Part shown: piece by piece, positions 47,889 through 58,900 of the stretch
Numbering within the stretch: the first letter of the stretch is position 1
How the letters are laid out: each line of letters opens with the position of its first letter
Source of the DNA: Hansfordia pulvinata
Lineage: Eukaryota; Ascomycota; Sordariomycetes; Xylariales
Direction of reading: 5' to 3'
NCBI GenBank assembly: GCA_006538405.1
Contig: BJKQ01000016.1
Span: 868,001-932,000 of the forward strand
Length of the DNA stretch: 64,000 nt
Position numbers and translations under genes: made by a program
Notes under the pieces: model-generated
The model's input: only the letters and a program-made list of their open reading frames with translations
The model's database searches: none
What the model was told of the DNA's origin: nothing

Positions 47889-50800
47889 TCCGAGCTTCGC
47901 GCTGTGGGTTGCTCATTGACTCGAGGCCCGTATATGAAGTATTGCGCGAGTGGAAGCGGTCACTGCCTGGTCTTTGGTCTTGTCAGAATCGCCGCCCCAA
48001 CGAGAAGGACTCTGTATTATGAATACATGCGGAGTAAATCAGCAACACCGAGCCCCTGTGAGGTGGAAGCTCTTCCATCAGTGGCCCATTACCACGCGAC
48101 TGCTTGTTTGGGGGGGCGGGGGGGCGATCAGGTGGTCTTAGCACCCTCTTGCATCGCTTTCCGGACATGAATAGGGGTATGAGAAAGCCAAAGACGATAT
48201 CGAAACGAGAAGTGTAACCACGTCAGATAAGAGAGCCGACATGAACGGACTTTATTAGAAGCACTCAAGTGCATTCAATGAAGTAACGTGCGTAATTTTA
48301 AAGAGAAGAACACAATTAGTATTAACGCAGACTGGTTTTTAAAAGCATAACGTTGGCATTATCACTGGTCTGCTCTCGAACGTTTAAGAAAACCACGCAC
48401 CATTCCGTGGATAATCTGCGAGTAAAGCTGCGGAGATCTTTTTGCCTAAATCAAGGCAGGTCATATCTCGCGACTCTAGTCGTATTAAGTAAGGACGTTA
48501 GCACGTTCGCCACCCGACGGCGATTTTACCCCGACCATTGCTATTCTCGCCACATAAGCCATCAAAGAGTGGCGAACACCCGATCATCTAAGCCCCCGGC
48601 GAGCATGCCCAAAATGGCTAGATAAGCTCATAAAATCGTCCGAAATCGATCGTTCAGATAAGCTAAGGTGGCCCTCGCCCTTGTCTCTACTGCTGGTTGA
48701 GGCACATGGGATAGCAACGGACCTTATAAGGCAGTCTGGACTCGGCCGTCTGCTTTACACTAATCCAGCCGTTATAATTGAAATTGAACTGCGAAAAAAA
48801 GCCTTTATACTTGTGTATCGGCTGATACCGCTACAAAAAGAGATCTTTGAGGTGTGCGAACTGATTCATTATTATATAACGCCACCTTCGGCGACGAGAT
48901 TGCCACGGAGGCTATGTAAGAACCTTAAGGTCACTCGACCACAGCCCCATCGGTCGGACTCCCCGTAAGAAAGGATTGGAACCTTCGAGCACGGCACCTA
49001 GTGTCAGGCCGCCAGGCTTGACGCTAACCCCGCGCGCACAACGAGCTAACGGGGATTGGCCCAGACGGCGTCTAAGGCCGCCAGAGTCCCGAGGCGTCCC
49101 GAGGCAGCCGAGGCGGCCGCAGTGCCCGCGAGTGTGTAGTGAAGAGGGTTAGCTATCCCTATAACGGTCGACGGTAAATCCTCGCTACTATTAGAAGGCG
49201 AAGTTATACCGATCAAAGTTAGTGAGTCCGTGCGAGAGCAGCCCCGTTTAAGTGACCAGAGTGCACTATGATCGGTGGCAAGGGAAACAGCTGCATGCCC
49301 ATGCCCAAGCTCATACGCCACTTCATCCCAGCTTCTCCTCTCCACATACCTAAGCTCTTCACTCGTTTTCGAGATACTCGTACAATAAACAGGCTTAATA
49401 GAGACTTACCAAGATCATAGCTTACCACTCACCGTCATAACGATCCACCTGTGGCCACGCACTCTCGACGTAACCCGTAACCACCTTGCTGCCAACTACC
49501 ATAATGCGCTCGTCTCAAGAAGGTGCTGGTCGCAGAGCCACCTTGCCCGCTGCAAATTCAGCGCTTAACAATGGTCATAGCTCCGGCCCCCCGTGCCAGA
49601 GTCAGATTACTACCAGTGAGGAAGAGAGACACGGGAGACTCTGGCGGCCGATAGGCTCGCCACCACTCCTAGCAGCGGATCGGATGCACGCACGCGTTGA
49701 CCATTGCTGGCGATGGCAAGATCAATAACGAGAAAGCCGCTGAGACCTTTATACATCATACAAAATGCACTAACACTGTGATAACGTCGTCTTAGCACGT
49801 AGATGAGGCTTGAATTAGGTCTATCGACAGCTTGATCGTGCTGCTGAAGATGGATTGCGCGTGGCCACGAGGTCGCCAACGAGTCGTGAATGTGCTAGGC
49901 CGACCCTTTATCTGTTTGGGCAGCTGATGTGGACGTACTTTCGAACTCTAAGTGAACCTCAGACAGGATTTCATCTTCAATCTCTTTGTCCATGAACGCC
50001 TGAAGCTTCAGGTGATACTGTGTCGGGAAACGAGTTTCCTGCTTTGAACTCACGGAGATTTCCGTTAAGTTTGCCTGCGCTTAAACGCGGGGGTGGGGCA
50101 ATTATGTAAAGGGTACTCGGTATTCGACGTGAGGACGGGCATTGCGCTTCGTGCGAATGAGTGGCGTCTTACGACGGAAGCAGTTTTAGGGCGGAAAATC
50201 AAAGTAGCCGAGCAAATGGCTAGATCGTTGCTTTCCGCAGAAACATGATGAGGACTCAGCCTCGGCCTGTCTGCTATCTCTATGTAAGAGGACCTATCAT
50301 TAACCCTGGCGACCAGTGATAACGCCATCTTTCAGCACTGGCGTGGAATTGGAGCCGTAGAGATAAGAGAAGGGCTGGAGAAGAAAGTGCAAAGTGTGCC
50401 ACCATCGTCCAATAGAATGGCATAGCTCCGTCTACGTCAAATGTGGCAGACAGGACCCGAGCTCTCGGATGCATCACTCCGTCTTGAAGCAGTCTGAATC
50501 CCAAAGGCAACATATGGTCGAATCTGTTACAACATGCTCCGCAACCCTCTTCTACTTCATGGACTTGGCGCAGGCGGCCGCAATCAAGGAGGAGGCGCAA
50601 GCGTCGGCCACCTGTTTTGGTGCGAAAATTAAGTTCCAACACATTACCCCACACATCCTTTACTCGTGATCAGAACCGCGTTAGTGCCAATGTGATGCGG
50701 AAGACAACTTACATAGGAAAAGGCTGTGGCGAGGAGAATTCTGCGATCTAAGCTAACTGCGCCCCGAGATGAAGCTGGAAACAGGAGCCTGAACCACTAA

Positions 50801-51072
50801 TCGTGGAGTCTTCATGGAGCTCACGGCGTTCCCGGCGCAAACGTGGCGACAGCTTGGAGGTTCGCGCTTGCCGAAATTCCGGGTTTGAATCGTATTCGTG
50901 AAGCAGATATCATGCTGGCGAGGTATTATATAAACCACACGATCTTCTTCGATCTCCAGCAACTTGTACAACACATCATCAACTCTTCACTTTGCAAACA
51001 CACTCTCAAAGCAGCACCTAAAAAGATTATCAAGCTTAACCACATAAGCAACACCAACTTCCTACAGAAACG
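47889..51072. other. 3.2-kb spacer of lower GC, no gene recognised
   Basis: GC content drops visibly compared with upstream spacers, and stop codons are frequent in all frames. The composition hints at old, partly RIP-degraded repeats, but I could not identify a transposon domain. A TACTCGTAC motif lies near 49375 and G runs lie near 48109-48124. The last 150 nt form the promoter of the 70-aa peptide gene. Confidence 0.45.
50927..50934 (+). promoter_or_regulatory. TATA box of the 70-aa peptide gene
   Basis: TATATAAA, 139-146 nt upstream of the ATG at 51073, followed by a pyrimidine- and CA-rich leader (51000-51070) typical of expressed fungal secreted-protein genes. Confidence 0.55.
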
Positions 51073-51357
51073 ATGCAGTTCTTCTCCACTCTCCTCACTG
51101 CGGTGCTTGCGACGACCGCTATCGCAATGCCTACCGTCGAGTCGGCGCCGGAGACAGTCGAAGTAAGCTCTTTCCTGCCTGATTAAGCCCATCCTTTCCT
51201 TGCTATGCATATTGACATATTTACCTTCGAGCAGATTGAGAAGCGCGGCGGCAGCCCGGATTATTGCGGAAAGCACTGCCGTAGTTTCTGCAGCGATTTG
51301 AGTGGATTAGAATACACCGTCTGCTTCGGCTCTTGCTACGCGACTTGCAGGGGTTAA
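51073..51357 (+). CDS. small secreted Cys-rich pre-pro-peptide, 70 aa, 2 exons
   Basis: Too short for ordinary gene calls. Exon 1 is 51073-51162 (30 codons) and exon 2 is 51235-51357 (40 codons plus stop); the 72-nt intron has GTAAGC, a TTGAC branch point and GCAG. Exon 1 encodes a signal peptide (about 1-18, ending AIA) and an acidic propeptide. Exon 2 starts with IEKR, a Kex2 site, leaving a mature peptide of 36 residues. Its six cysteines are spaced C-x3-C-x3-C-x10-C-x3-C-x3-C, which would place three Cys on one face of each of two helices. The structure fits a disulfide-stapled helical hairpin, as in other alpha-hairpin peptides, but I recognise no family. An effector, antimicrobial or signalling role is inference from architecture and position beside the AT-rich block. 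Confidence 0.82.
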
Positions 51358-51609
51358 GAAGCCTTCTGAACATGAAAGAAGTCGAGGGTTGAAATCTAGA
51401 TTCCATTCGAGACATGAAAGGGGATATATCATAGGATAAGACGGGGGATGTAGACCTAGAATAAAGCCAATTAAATTGAAGAAGGAAATTAGTTCGGCAA
51501 TCTTCACTGCGGTTGAAACGTGATTAAGCTTAATTGAAATATATTTATAAAAAGTGAAAAGTAAAAAATTAAAAAATTAAAGACTTTATAAAAGATGTTA
51601 TAAGCAGAT

Positions 51610-51800
51610 TCATTATAAGTAAGAGACACGATCAAGTAAAGCAGTGTTAAAGAGGTAATATAAGGTATATAATAAATAAGAATTAAACCTTAAACCTTTA
51701 TGTTTAATAAGAGATTTAAGGGGTATTTATAAGGAGTTTATACTGGTCTTGTATAAGAATATATTAAGTTAAGTTAAGACTTTTCTTTATAATAATTAAC
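51610..51800 (+). repeat. left arm of inverted repeat
   Basis: Pairs with 52580-52766. Differences between the arms are mostly transitions: for example TTTATGTTT here against TCCACGTTT in the other arm read in reverse, and GACACGATC here against GACATAATT there. Confidence 0.75.
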
Positions 51801-52579
51801 GTTTCCCTTTTAATAACTTATACTTAACGTTATTAATAATAATATAATATAATTACGGTACGTACCGCGCTTATATTAATAAAATAAGGTTAATATATTA
51901 AAGTATATACTTTAATTATTATAATAATTAATTTAAGCGTTATTAAATTAATATAATAATACCTTTATAATTATAAAGGAGTCGTTAACGACTTACGCTT
52001 ATTATATATATGTTTATTTTATTATAATAATTAATTAAAAAATATATTATATATAAATTTCTTTAATTTATATTATTAATAAATAATCGTGCGCTCTTAT
52101 AAAATTAATACGCTTTAATCCGTTATCTCTTTAAATATAAAATAACACCACCTTTTTAACTTTATATTTCTTTTTTTATTAATTTTAAGGTCTTCCCTTT
52201 TAACTCTTTTATTATTTATACTTTATTCACACCCTTTTTACTTAATCGGATTTCTCCTTTTTTAAATTTTTAATATAATTAATAACGAGCTTAACGACCT
52301 TAAATTAAAGTTATTAAATAATTAATTAAATAACGATAAAAACCTTATTAACACCTTTAATAATTTTAAAAATAAAGATAAAAAAAAGCTTATAAATCTT
52401 TTTTAAAACCCGCTTAAATCGTTTTATAATTAAGGTAAAGGTAATAACTTAATTATCCGGACTTTTAATAAGCCTTATAACGGTAAAAATATTATTACTT
52501 TTAAATTAACTTTTAAAAGTAAATATAATAACGTTATTATTACTTTTACTTTAAAATATAAGGTTTAAAAATCTTATAT

Positions 52580-52766
52580 TATATTATAAGGAGAAGTCTT
52601 AACTTAACTTAATACATTCTTATACGAGACCAGTATAAACTCTTTATAAATACCCCTTAAATCTCTTATTAAACGTGGAGGTTTAAGGTTTAATTCTTAT
52701 TTATTATATACCTTATATTACATTTTTTATACTGCTTTACTTAATTATGTCTCTTACTTATAATAA
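52580..52766 (-). repeat. right arm of inverted repeat
   Basis: Reverse-complement partner of the left arm, with both arms carrying private C-to-T or G-to-A changes. Confidence 0.75.
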
Positions 52767-52779
52767 TTTTAAACCTTCG

Positions 52780-55032
52780 CTTTTTAATTACTTAAAGTAA
52801 TAGCTTTTATTATTAAGAATAATAATATTAAAAAGGGATTATCTTATACTTAATTAACCGATCCATCTTAAATTATTAATAAATAATAATTATTACCTTT
52901 ATAAAATAAGAATAATTCTTAAAAAGATTAAAACGATAACTTATCTTTTTTATAAATAAAGGAAAAACGATTATAAAAGCGATTAAATAATATATTAATA
53001 AATACGGATAATATTTAAAAGAGATTATAAAAGTTAAAGATCTTTAACTTAATATATAATAAAGTATAAAACTTAAATTAATAATAACCGCGTTATCGAT
53101 TAAGATATAAAGGACTTAAATAACGCTTAAAGTTAAATCGCCCTTAAAATAAAGGTGATTCTTAAAAGTAAGGAACCCCCTTTTTAAAGTTAAACTTAAA
53201 TTTAAAAAAAGACTTATATATTAAGCTGCTTAAATTTATAAGCCCTTTAAATATAGGCCGTTATATTAATATAAATAATATTAAGGCGCTTAATATAAAG
53301 TTTACTTTCTTTTAATAAGATATTTAATAAGTTAATTATAAGACCGTTTTTTAAGCTTCTTTAAAACGTATACGAAACGGTAAAGAGAAGGTTATAAAAA
53401 GTTAAATAAGACTTATAAAGGCTTATACCGGACTTATTATAAAACGTTATCTTAAAAAAAGCTATATACCCTTAAGGGAAATTAATAAGAATTTATAAAA
53501 TAAATTAAGTTTATTATTAAATACTTTACTTATAAGTAAATAGCTTTAAATACGTAACGGGAGCAAGCCGCTTAACGTTTAAGTTAAGATCCTTATTAAT
53601 TTAATTAATATTTAATTAAATTAAAGTATTAACTTAAGTTTTATATTAATCGGGAACGGGCCTTATTATTTTTAAGGAAGTTACTCTTTATATTATAAAA
53701 TAGCATTTTTAATTATATAATTAAGCTGCTTATTAAGCGTATAACGATAATAAAGCTTATTACTTAACGTTAAGAATTATTAAGTATAAAGGAGAAAAAG
53801 TTTATTAAAAAGACCTTTTAATATAAAAACGATACGTTATTAAAGAACTCTTAAAACATACTTAATAACGTTAATAATAAAAATTAATAAAAAAACATAA
53901 AGATAATAATAATTTAAAGTTAAATAACCTTAATATTAAAAAGTAAAAGCTTACCGATTAAAAAAAGGGTGTTACTTATTATTATTATAATAAGAAAGGT
54001 TATATTAAATTAAAATACTATAAGTTAAAAGTAAAGTAAGAAAAGGATAAGAACCCACTTAAAAACCTTATAAATTAACCGGGAAAATAAGTGGAAAGGT
54101 AATATAAGCCTTTATGTGTTTTACCTTTAATTTATATTAATTTATAAATCTGCTTATACGGTTTTATATACCTTACTTAATACGGCCACCTTATAAAGGA
54201 GCTTTAAAATTAAGTATATATATAAACTTAAATACCTGCTTAAAGGTTAATTTAATTAATTTAAACTTTATAACTTAATATAAATTAAATTAAGCCTTAA
54301 TAAAGCTTATATCCCTCACGGATATAACATAAATACTTATTAAAACTTATAAATCTTATTAAGTAACGGTAACACTTTAAAATAATAAAAGGATTAAACG
54401 AACTTTATAAGCTCTTTATTTAATAATTAATTAAAACCTTAAATTATTTAATAGCTTATTACTTTTATTTAATAATATTATAGCTTAAAAGCGAATCACG
54501 TTATAATTAAGTACGGGTTATTAATAATTCGAGTATAACTCGATTAAATTTATATTAAAGCCACGCCGGAAATTTTAATAAACTTAAAATAAAAGCACTT
54601 ATTATTACGTAATAATATAAGTGAACTTTAACTTATTAATAAAGATAATAAATATCTTTATAAGTTAAAATCGTAAGGAAATCGAGCTTATTTTTATTTA
54701 TCTTTAAAAGTTTAAAGAGTTCTTTAATATAAATAACGTTATTAAGCTCCCTTTATATAAAAAGGCTAATTATATTATTAATTTATAATTAAGTAAGGAT
54801 CCTTTATATATACTTATTTATTTATTAACGAATAATAAATTATAAGAATTACGTAAGTTTATTAAAAAGATATAAAGTATTAAAAAGATAAGGTTATTAA
54901 AAAGCTTAATAAAGGCCTTTATCCTCTTTATTTTTAAGTATAATAAAACGCTTTATTTATATATAAATTATAAAAGACTTAATAAAGTAACGATTAAGAA
55001 TCGGTATATATTACCTTAATATATAAAATAAG
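52780..55032 (+). mobile_element. Ty3/gypsy retrotransposon relic (gag to RT), broken
   Basis: Translated relics on the plus strand follow the gag-pol order. A CCHC zinc-knuckle ghost lies at about 53974-54024, with all four metal ligands read as Tyr. A degraded protease/linker region follows. At about 54900-55020 the N-terminal reverse transcriptase block is recognisable by an INYKRLNKVTIKNRY segment in the place where gypsy elements have the V-DYRGLN motif. Stops are numerous. The relic ends where the minisatellite starts (about 55030), so RT palm, RNase H and integrase are missing. It cannot be functional. Confidence 0.8.
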
Positions 55033-55500
55033 TGCATCGAGGGCTAAGTGCACTGAAAAGTATACTAAAAATAGTAACATTTCAATGCATTAAGACCTTA
55101 AGTGCATTAAGAAAATCACCCTTAATGCACTTAAAATATTTTCAGTTCTAAAAACGTTTAAAACATCTTAAAACACCTTTTTATAAAAAAAAAATTTCTT
55201 AATAAAATATGATTTTTTAAAGAAATAAATCATTTTTAATACATTAAGACCTTAAGTGCATTAAGAATTTAAGTGCATTAAGACCTTAAGTGCATTAAGA
55301 CCCTAAGTGCATTAACACTTTTAATGCACTAAGACCTTAAGTGCATTAAGACCCTGGGTGCACTGACACTTTCAGTGCATTAAGACCCTGGGTGCACTGA
55401 GACCTTAAGTGCACTGAGACCTTGGGTGCACTGACACTTTCAGTGCACTGAGACCTTAGGTGCATTAGCACTTTCAGTGCATTAAGACCTTAAGTGCATT
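55031..55500. repeat. 17-bp minisatellite with two unit types
   Basis: Tandem 17-bp units of type A (GTGCACTGAGACCTTGG to GTGCATTAAGACCTTAA) and type B (GTGCACTGACACTTTCA) occur in mixed order, densest from about 55255 to 55500. All differences among A units are transitions, as if different copies suffered RIP to different degrees. Confidence 0.85.
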
Positions 55501-55895
55501 AAAATTATTTTTATTTTTAAAAACGTTTAAAACATATTAAAACACCTTTTTTTTAAAAAAAAAGGAATTTCTTAATAAAATATAATTTTTTAAAAAAATA
55601 AATTATTTTAAATACATTAAAACCTTAAGTATATTAAAATTATTAATATTTATAAAAACTTTTAAAATATCTTAAAACACGTTATTTAAAAAAAGAATTT
55701 TCTTAATAAAATATTATTATTAAATAAATAAATAATTTTAATTATATTAAAACCTTAATTAAATTAAGACTTAATATATATTAAATTATTTTTTACTTTT
55801 AAAAACTTTTAATATATTTTAAAACACTCTTTCTTAAAGAAAATCCTTTTTAATAAAATATGATTTTTTTAAGAAAAAAACGATTTTAAGTTTAA
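55149..55895. repeat. four copies of a ~92-bp repeat
   Basis: Copies lie at about 55149-55240, 55516-55608, 55652-55741 and 55799-55895. Each runs AAAACGTTTAAAACAT, then TTAAAACACC, an A/T run, and TTCTTAATAAAATAT, and is followed by a decayed 17-bp unit. The minisatellite and the ~92-bp segment therefore form one larger repeat that was amplified several times. Confidence 0.75.
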
Positions 55896-55940
55896 TAAGA
55901 CCGTAAGTTAACTTAAAGTTAATACTTATTTAATTTTTCA

Positions 55941-58900
55941 CTTATAAGCGGTATAAAGAAAGTTATAATATTATCCTTCTTAAGCGGAACCCCGACTTAT
56001 ATAAAAATTAAGGTTTTTAAATTATTTTAATTCTTATTAATTAAGCGGAAGCATACTTTATATTACTACTTTTAAATTTTAAGGTAAGTATTATAATTAT
56101 TATATTAAACGGAAATGTATTAATATTATTAATTATAACCGTTATAAGGTATAATTTAATATTATATTATAAGGCGGAACCTTATTATTATACTTATATT
56201 TTAAGCGTTATTACGTAAATCGTTTTATTATATTTATAAGATTATATCCCGTTAATATTATTATTTATAATCATTATAAAGTATTTTATTATTATTTTTA
56301 AAAAGCGTAACTCCGCTTATTATAATTATTTATTTATATTATAAAATAAGTTATAAGAGAATTTACGCGATACGGAACCTCGCTTTATATAAATAATTAT
56401 ATATATTATAAGGTAAGTCTTTACACGATTCTTATACGGCGTAATATTACCCGATTTATTACTTATAAGCGTTATAAAGTAAGCCTTTTAATTATTAATA
56501 TAAGGTTAAACCCCGCCTTTTATAAGTACTTATAAGGCTTATAAAGTAAGTATTACACGATTCTTATAAGGCGGAACACCGCTTAATTTATTATTTAAAA
56601 TCGTTATAAGGTCGGCCCTTTTATTATTAACGTAAGGCGGAACCCTGCCTTTTATAAGTATTTATAAGCGTTTATAAGTTAACTTAAAAAGTATTTATAT
56701 AAGGCTATACCTTATTTCACTTAAATAATTTTAAGCGTTATAATATACGCCCTTTAACCGTTATAAGGCGGAACCACGTATTATATAAACACTTATAAGC
56801 ATTATAAGGTAAGTTATTAAATTATTTATATAAGGCGGAACCCCGCTTTATATATATAATTATAAGCGTTATAAGGTAAGTTATCGCGTGATTTTTATAA
56901 GGCGGAACACCGCTTAATTTATTATATATAAGCGTTATAAGGTAAGCCTTTTAATTATAAACGTGAGGCAAGACCCCGCTTTACCTTTATACTTTTAAAT
57001 ATTATAAGGTAAGCCTTTTAATTATTAATATAAGGCGGTACCCCGCTTTACCTTTATACTTTTAAGCGTTATAAGGTAAGTATTAATATTATTATTATAA
57101 AGCGGACCACCGCTTAATATATTACTTTTAAGCGTTATAAGGTAAGTTATCATATTATTATTATAAGGCGGAACCCCGCTTTAACTTTATACTTTTAAGC
57201 GTTATAAGGTAAGTATTAACATTATTATTATAAGGCGGATTATTACTTAATATATTACTTATAAGCGTTATAAGGTAAGTTATTATATTATTATTATAAG
57301 GCGGAACCCCGCTTTACCTTTATACTTTTAAGCGTTATAAGGTAAGCCCTTTAATTATTAACGTTAAGCGGAACTCCGCCTTTTATAAGTACTTATAAAT
57401 GTTATAAAGTAAGCATTAATATTATTTACGTGAAGCGGAACCCCGTATTATATAAACACTTATAAGCGTTTTAAGGTAAGTTATAAAAGTAACCACGTAA
57501 AGCGGGACCCCGCTTTATATTAATACCTTTAAGCGTTATAAGGTAGGTCTTTATATAATTCTTATAACACGGACCACCGCTTAATATATTATTTTAAGCG
57601 TTATAAAGTAAGCCTTTTTAATATTAACGCGAGCCGTTAACCCGTTTAATATAACATATATAAGCGTTATAAGTTAATTAATAATTATATTCTTATAAGG
57701 CGGAACCCCGTTTAAGATTATTATCTTATAAGCGTTTTAAAGTAAGTTAAAATATTATATATATAAGGCGTAACCCCGCTTAAGATTACTACTTTATTAA
57801 CGTTATAAGGTAAGTTTTATTATTATTATTATAACGCGGAACACTTAATTTATTACTTATAAGCGTTATAAGGTAAGCCTTATATTTATAAACGTAAGGC
57901 GGAACCCCGCTCCACCTTAATACTTTTAAGCGTTATAAAGTAAGTCTTTAAATTATTATTATAAGGCGGAACACCGCCTTATATATTACTTATAAGCCTT
58001 ATAAGGTAGGTTATCACATTATTATTATAAGGCGGAAGAGCGCTTAACTTATTACTTATAAGCGTTATAAAGTAAGCCCTTTAATTATTAACGTAAAGCG
58101 GAACTCCGCCTTTTATATATACTTATAAGCGTTATAAGGTAAGTATAAAAAGCAGCCATATAAGGCGGGACCCCGCTCTTTATAAACAGTTATAAGGGTT
58201 ATAAAGTAGGCCTTCTTATAATTATTATAACGCGGAACACTGCTTAATTTATTACTTAAAAGCGTTATAAAGTAAGCCTTTTAAATATTAACGTAAAGCT
58301 GAAACCCGCTTAATATTATTATATATAAGCGTTATAAGTTAATTTATACTTATATTCTTATAAGGCGGAACCCCGTTTAAGATTATTATCTTATAAGCGT
58401 TATAAAGTAGGTTTAAATATTATATTTATAAGGCGTTACCCCGTTTAAGATTACCACTTTATTAATGTTATAAGGTAAATCTTATTATTATTTATACGAG
58501 GCGGAACAGCGCTTAATATTATTATTTATAAGTGTTATAAGGTAAGTCTTATTATTATTCTTATAAAATTAAACCCGCCTTATTATATTACTTATAAGTG
58601 TAAAAGGGATATCTTAATATTATTTTTATAAGGCGGAACCTTACTTAAGATTTTAATATTAAGAGAGTTATAAGGTAAGTCTTAAAATTATATATATGAA
58701 GTGGAACCCCTTTTAATATTTATATTTATAGCCGTTATAAGGTAAGTCTTATTATTATTTACGCGAGGCGGAACACCGCTTAATATTATTATTTATAAGT
58801 GTTATATAATAAGTCTTATTATTCTTTTTATAAGGCTTAACCCCGCTTAATATTATTATTTATAAGCGTTATAAGGTAAGTCTTATTATTATACTTATAA

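Larger units (their letters stand above)
51610..52766. mobile_element. inverted-repeat element, RIP-degraded
   Basis: Two arms of about 190 bp (51610-51800 and 52580-52766) are inverted copies of each other and enclose about 780 bp of AT-rich sequence without coding content. Shared landmarks are GTATATAATAAATAAG, GAGATTTAAGGGGTATTTATAA and TTTATACTGGTCT on one arm and their reverse complements on the other. The size and structure fit a non-autonomous DNA element or a foldback element. It begins about 250 bp after the 70-aa peptide gene. Exact ends and any target duplication are blurred by mutation. Confidence 0.7.

Noticed and set aside
50280..50669. open frames on both strands near 50.3-50.7 kb
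   Set aside because: Both strands are open over the same stretch without family resemblance; a decayed fragment is possible but not supportable.
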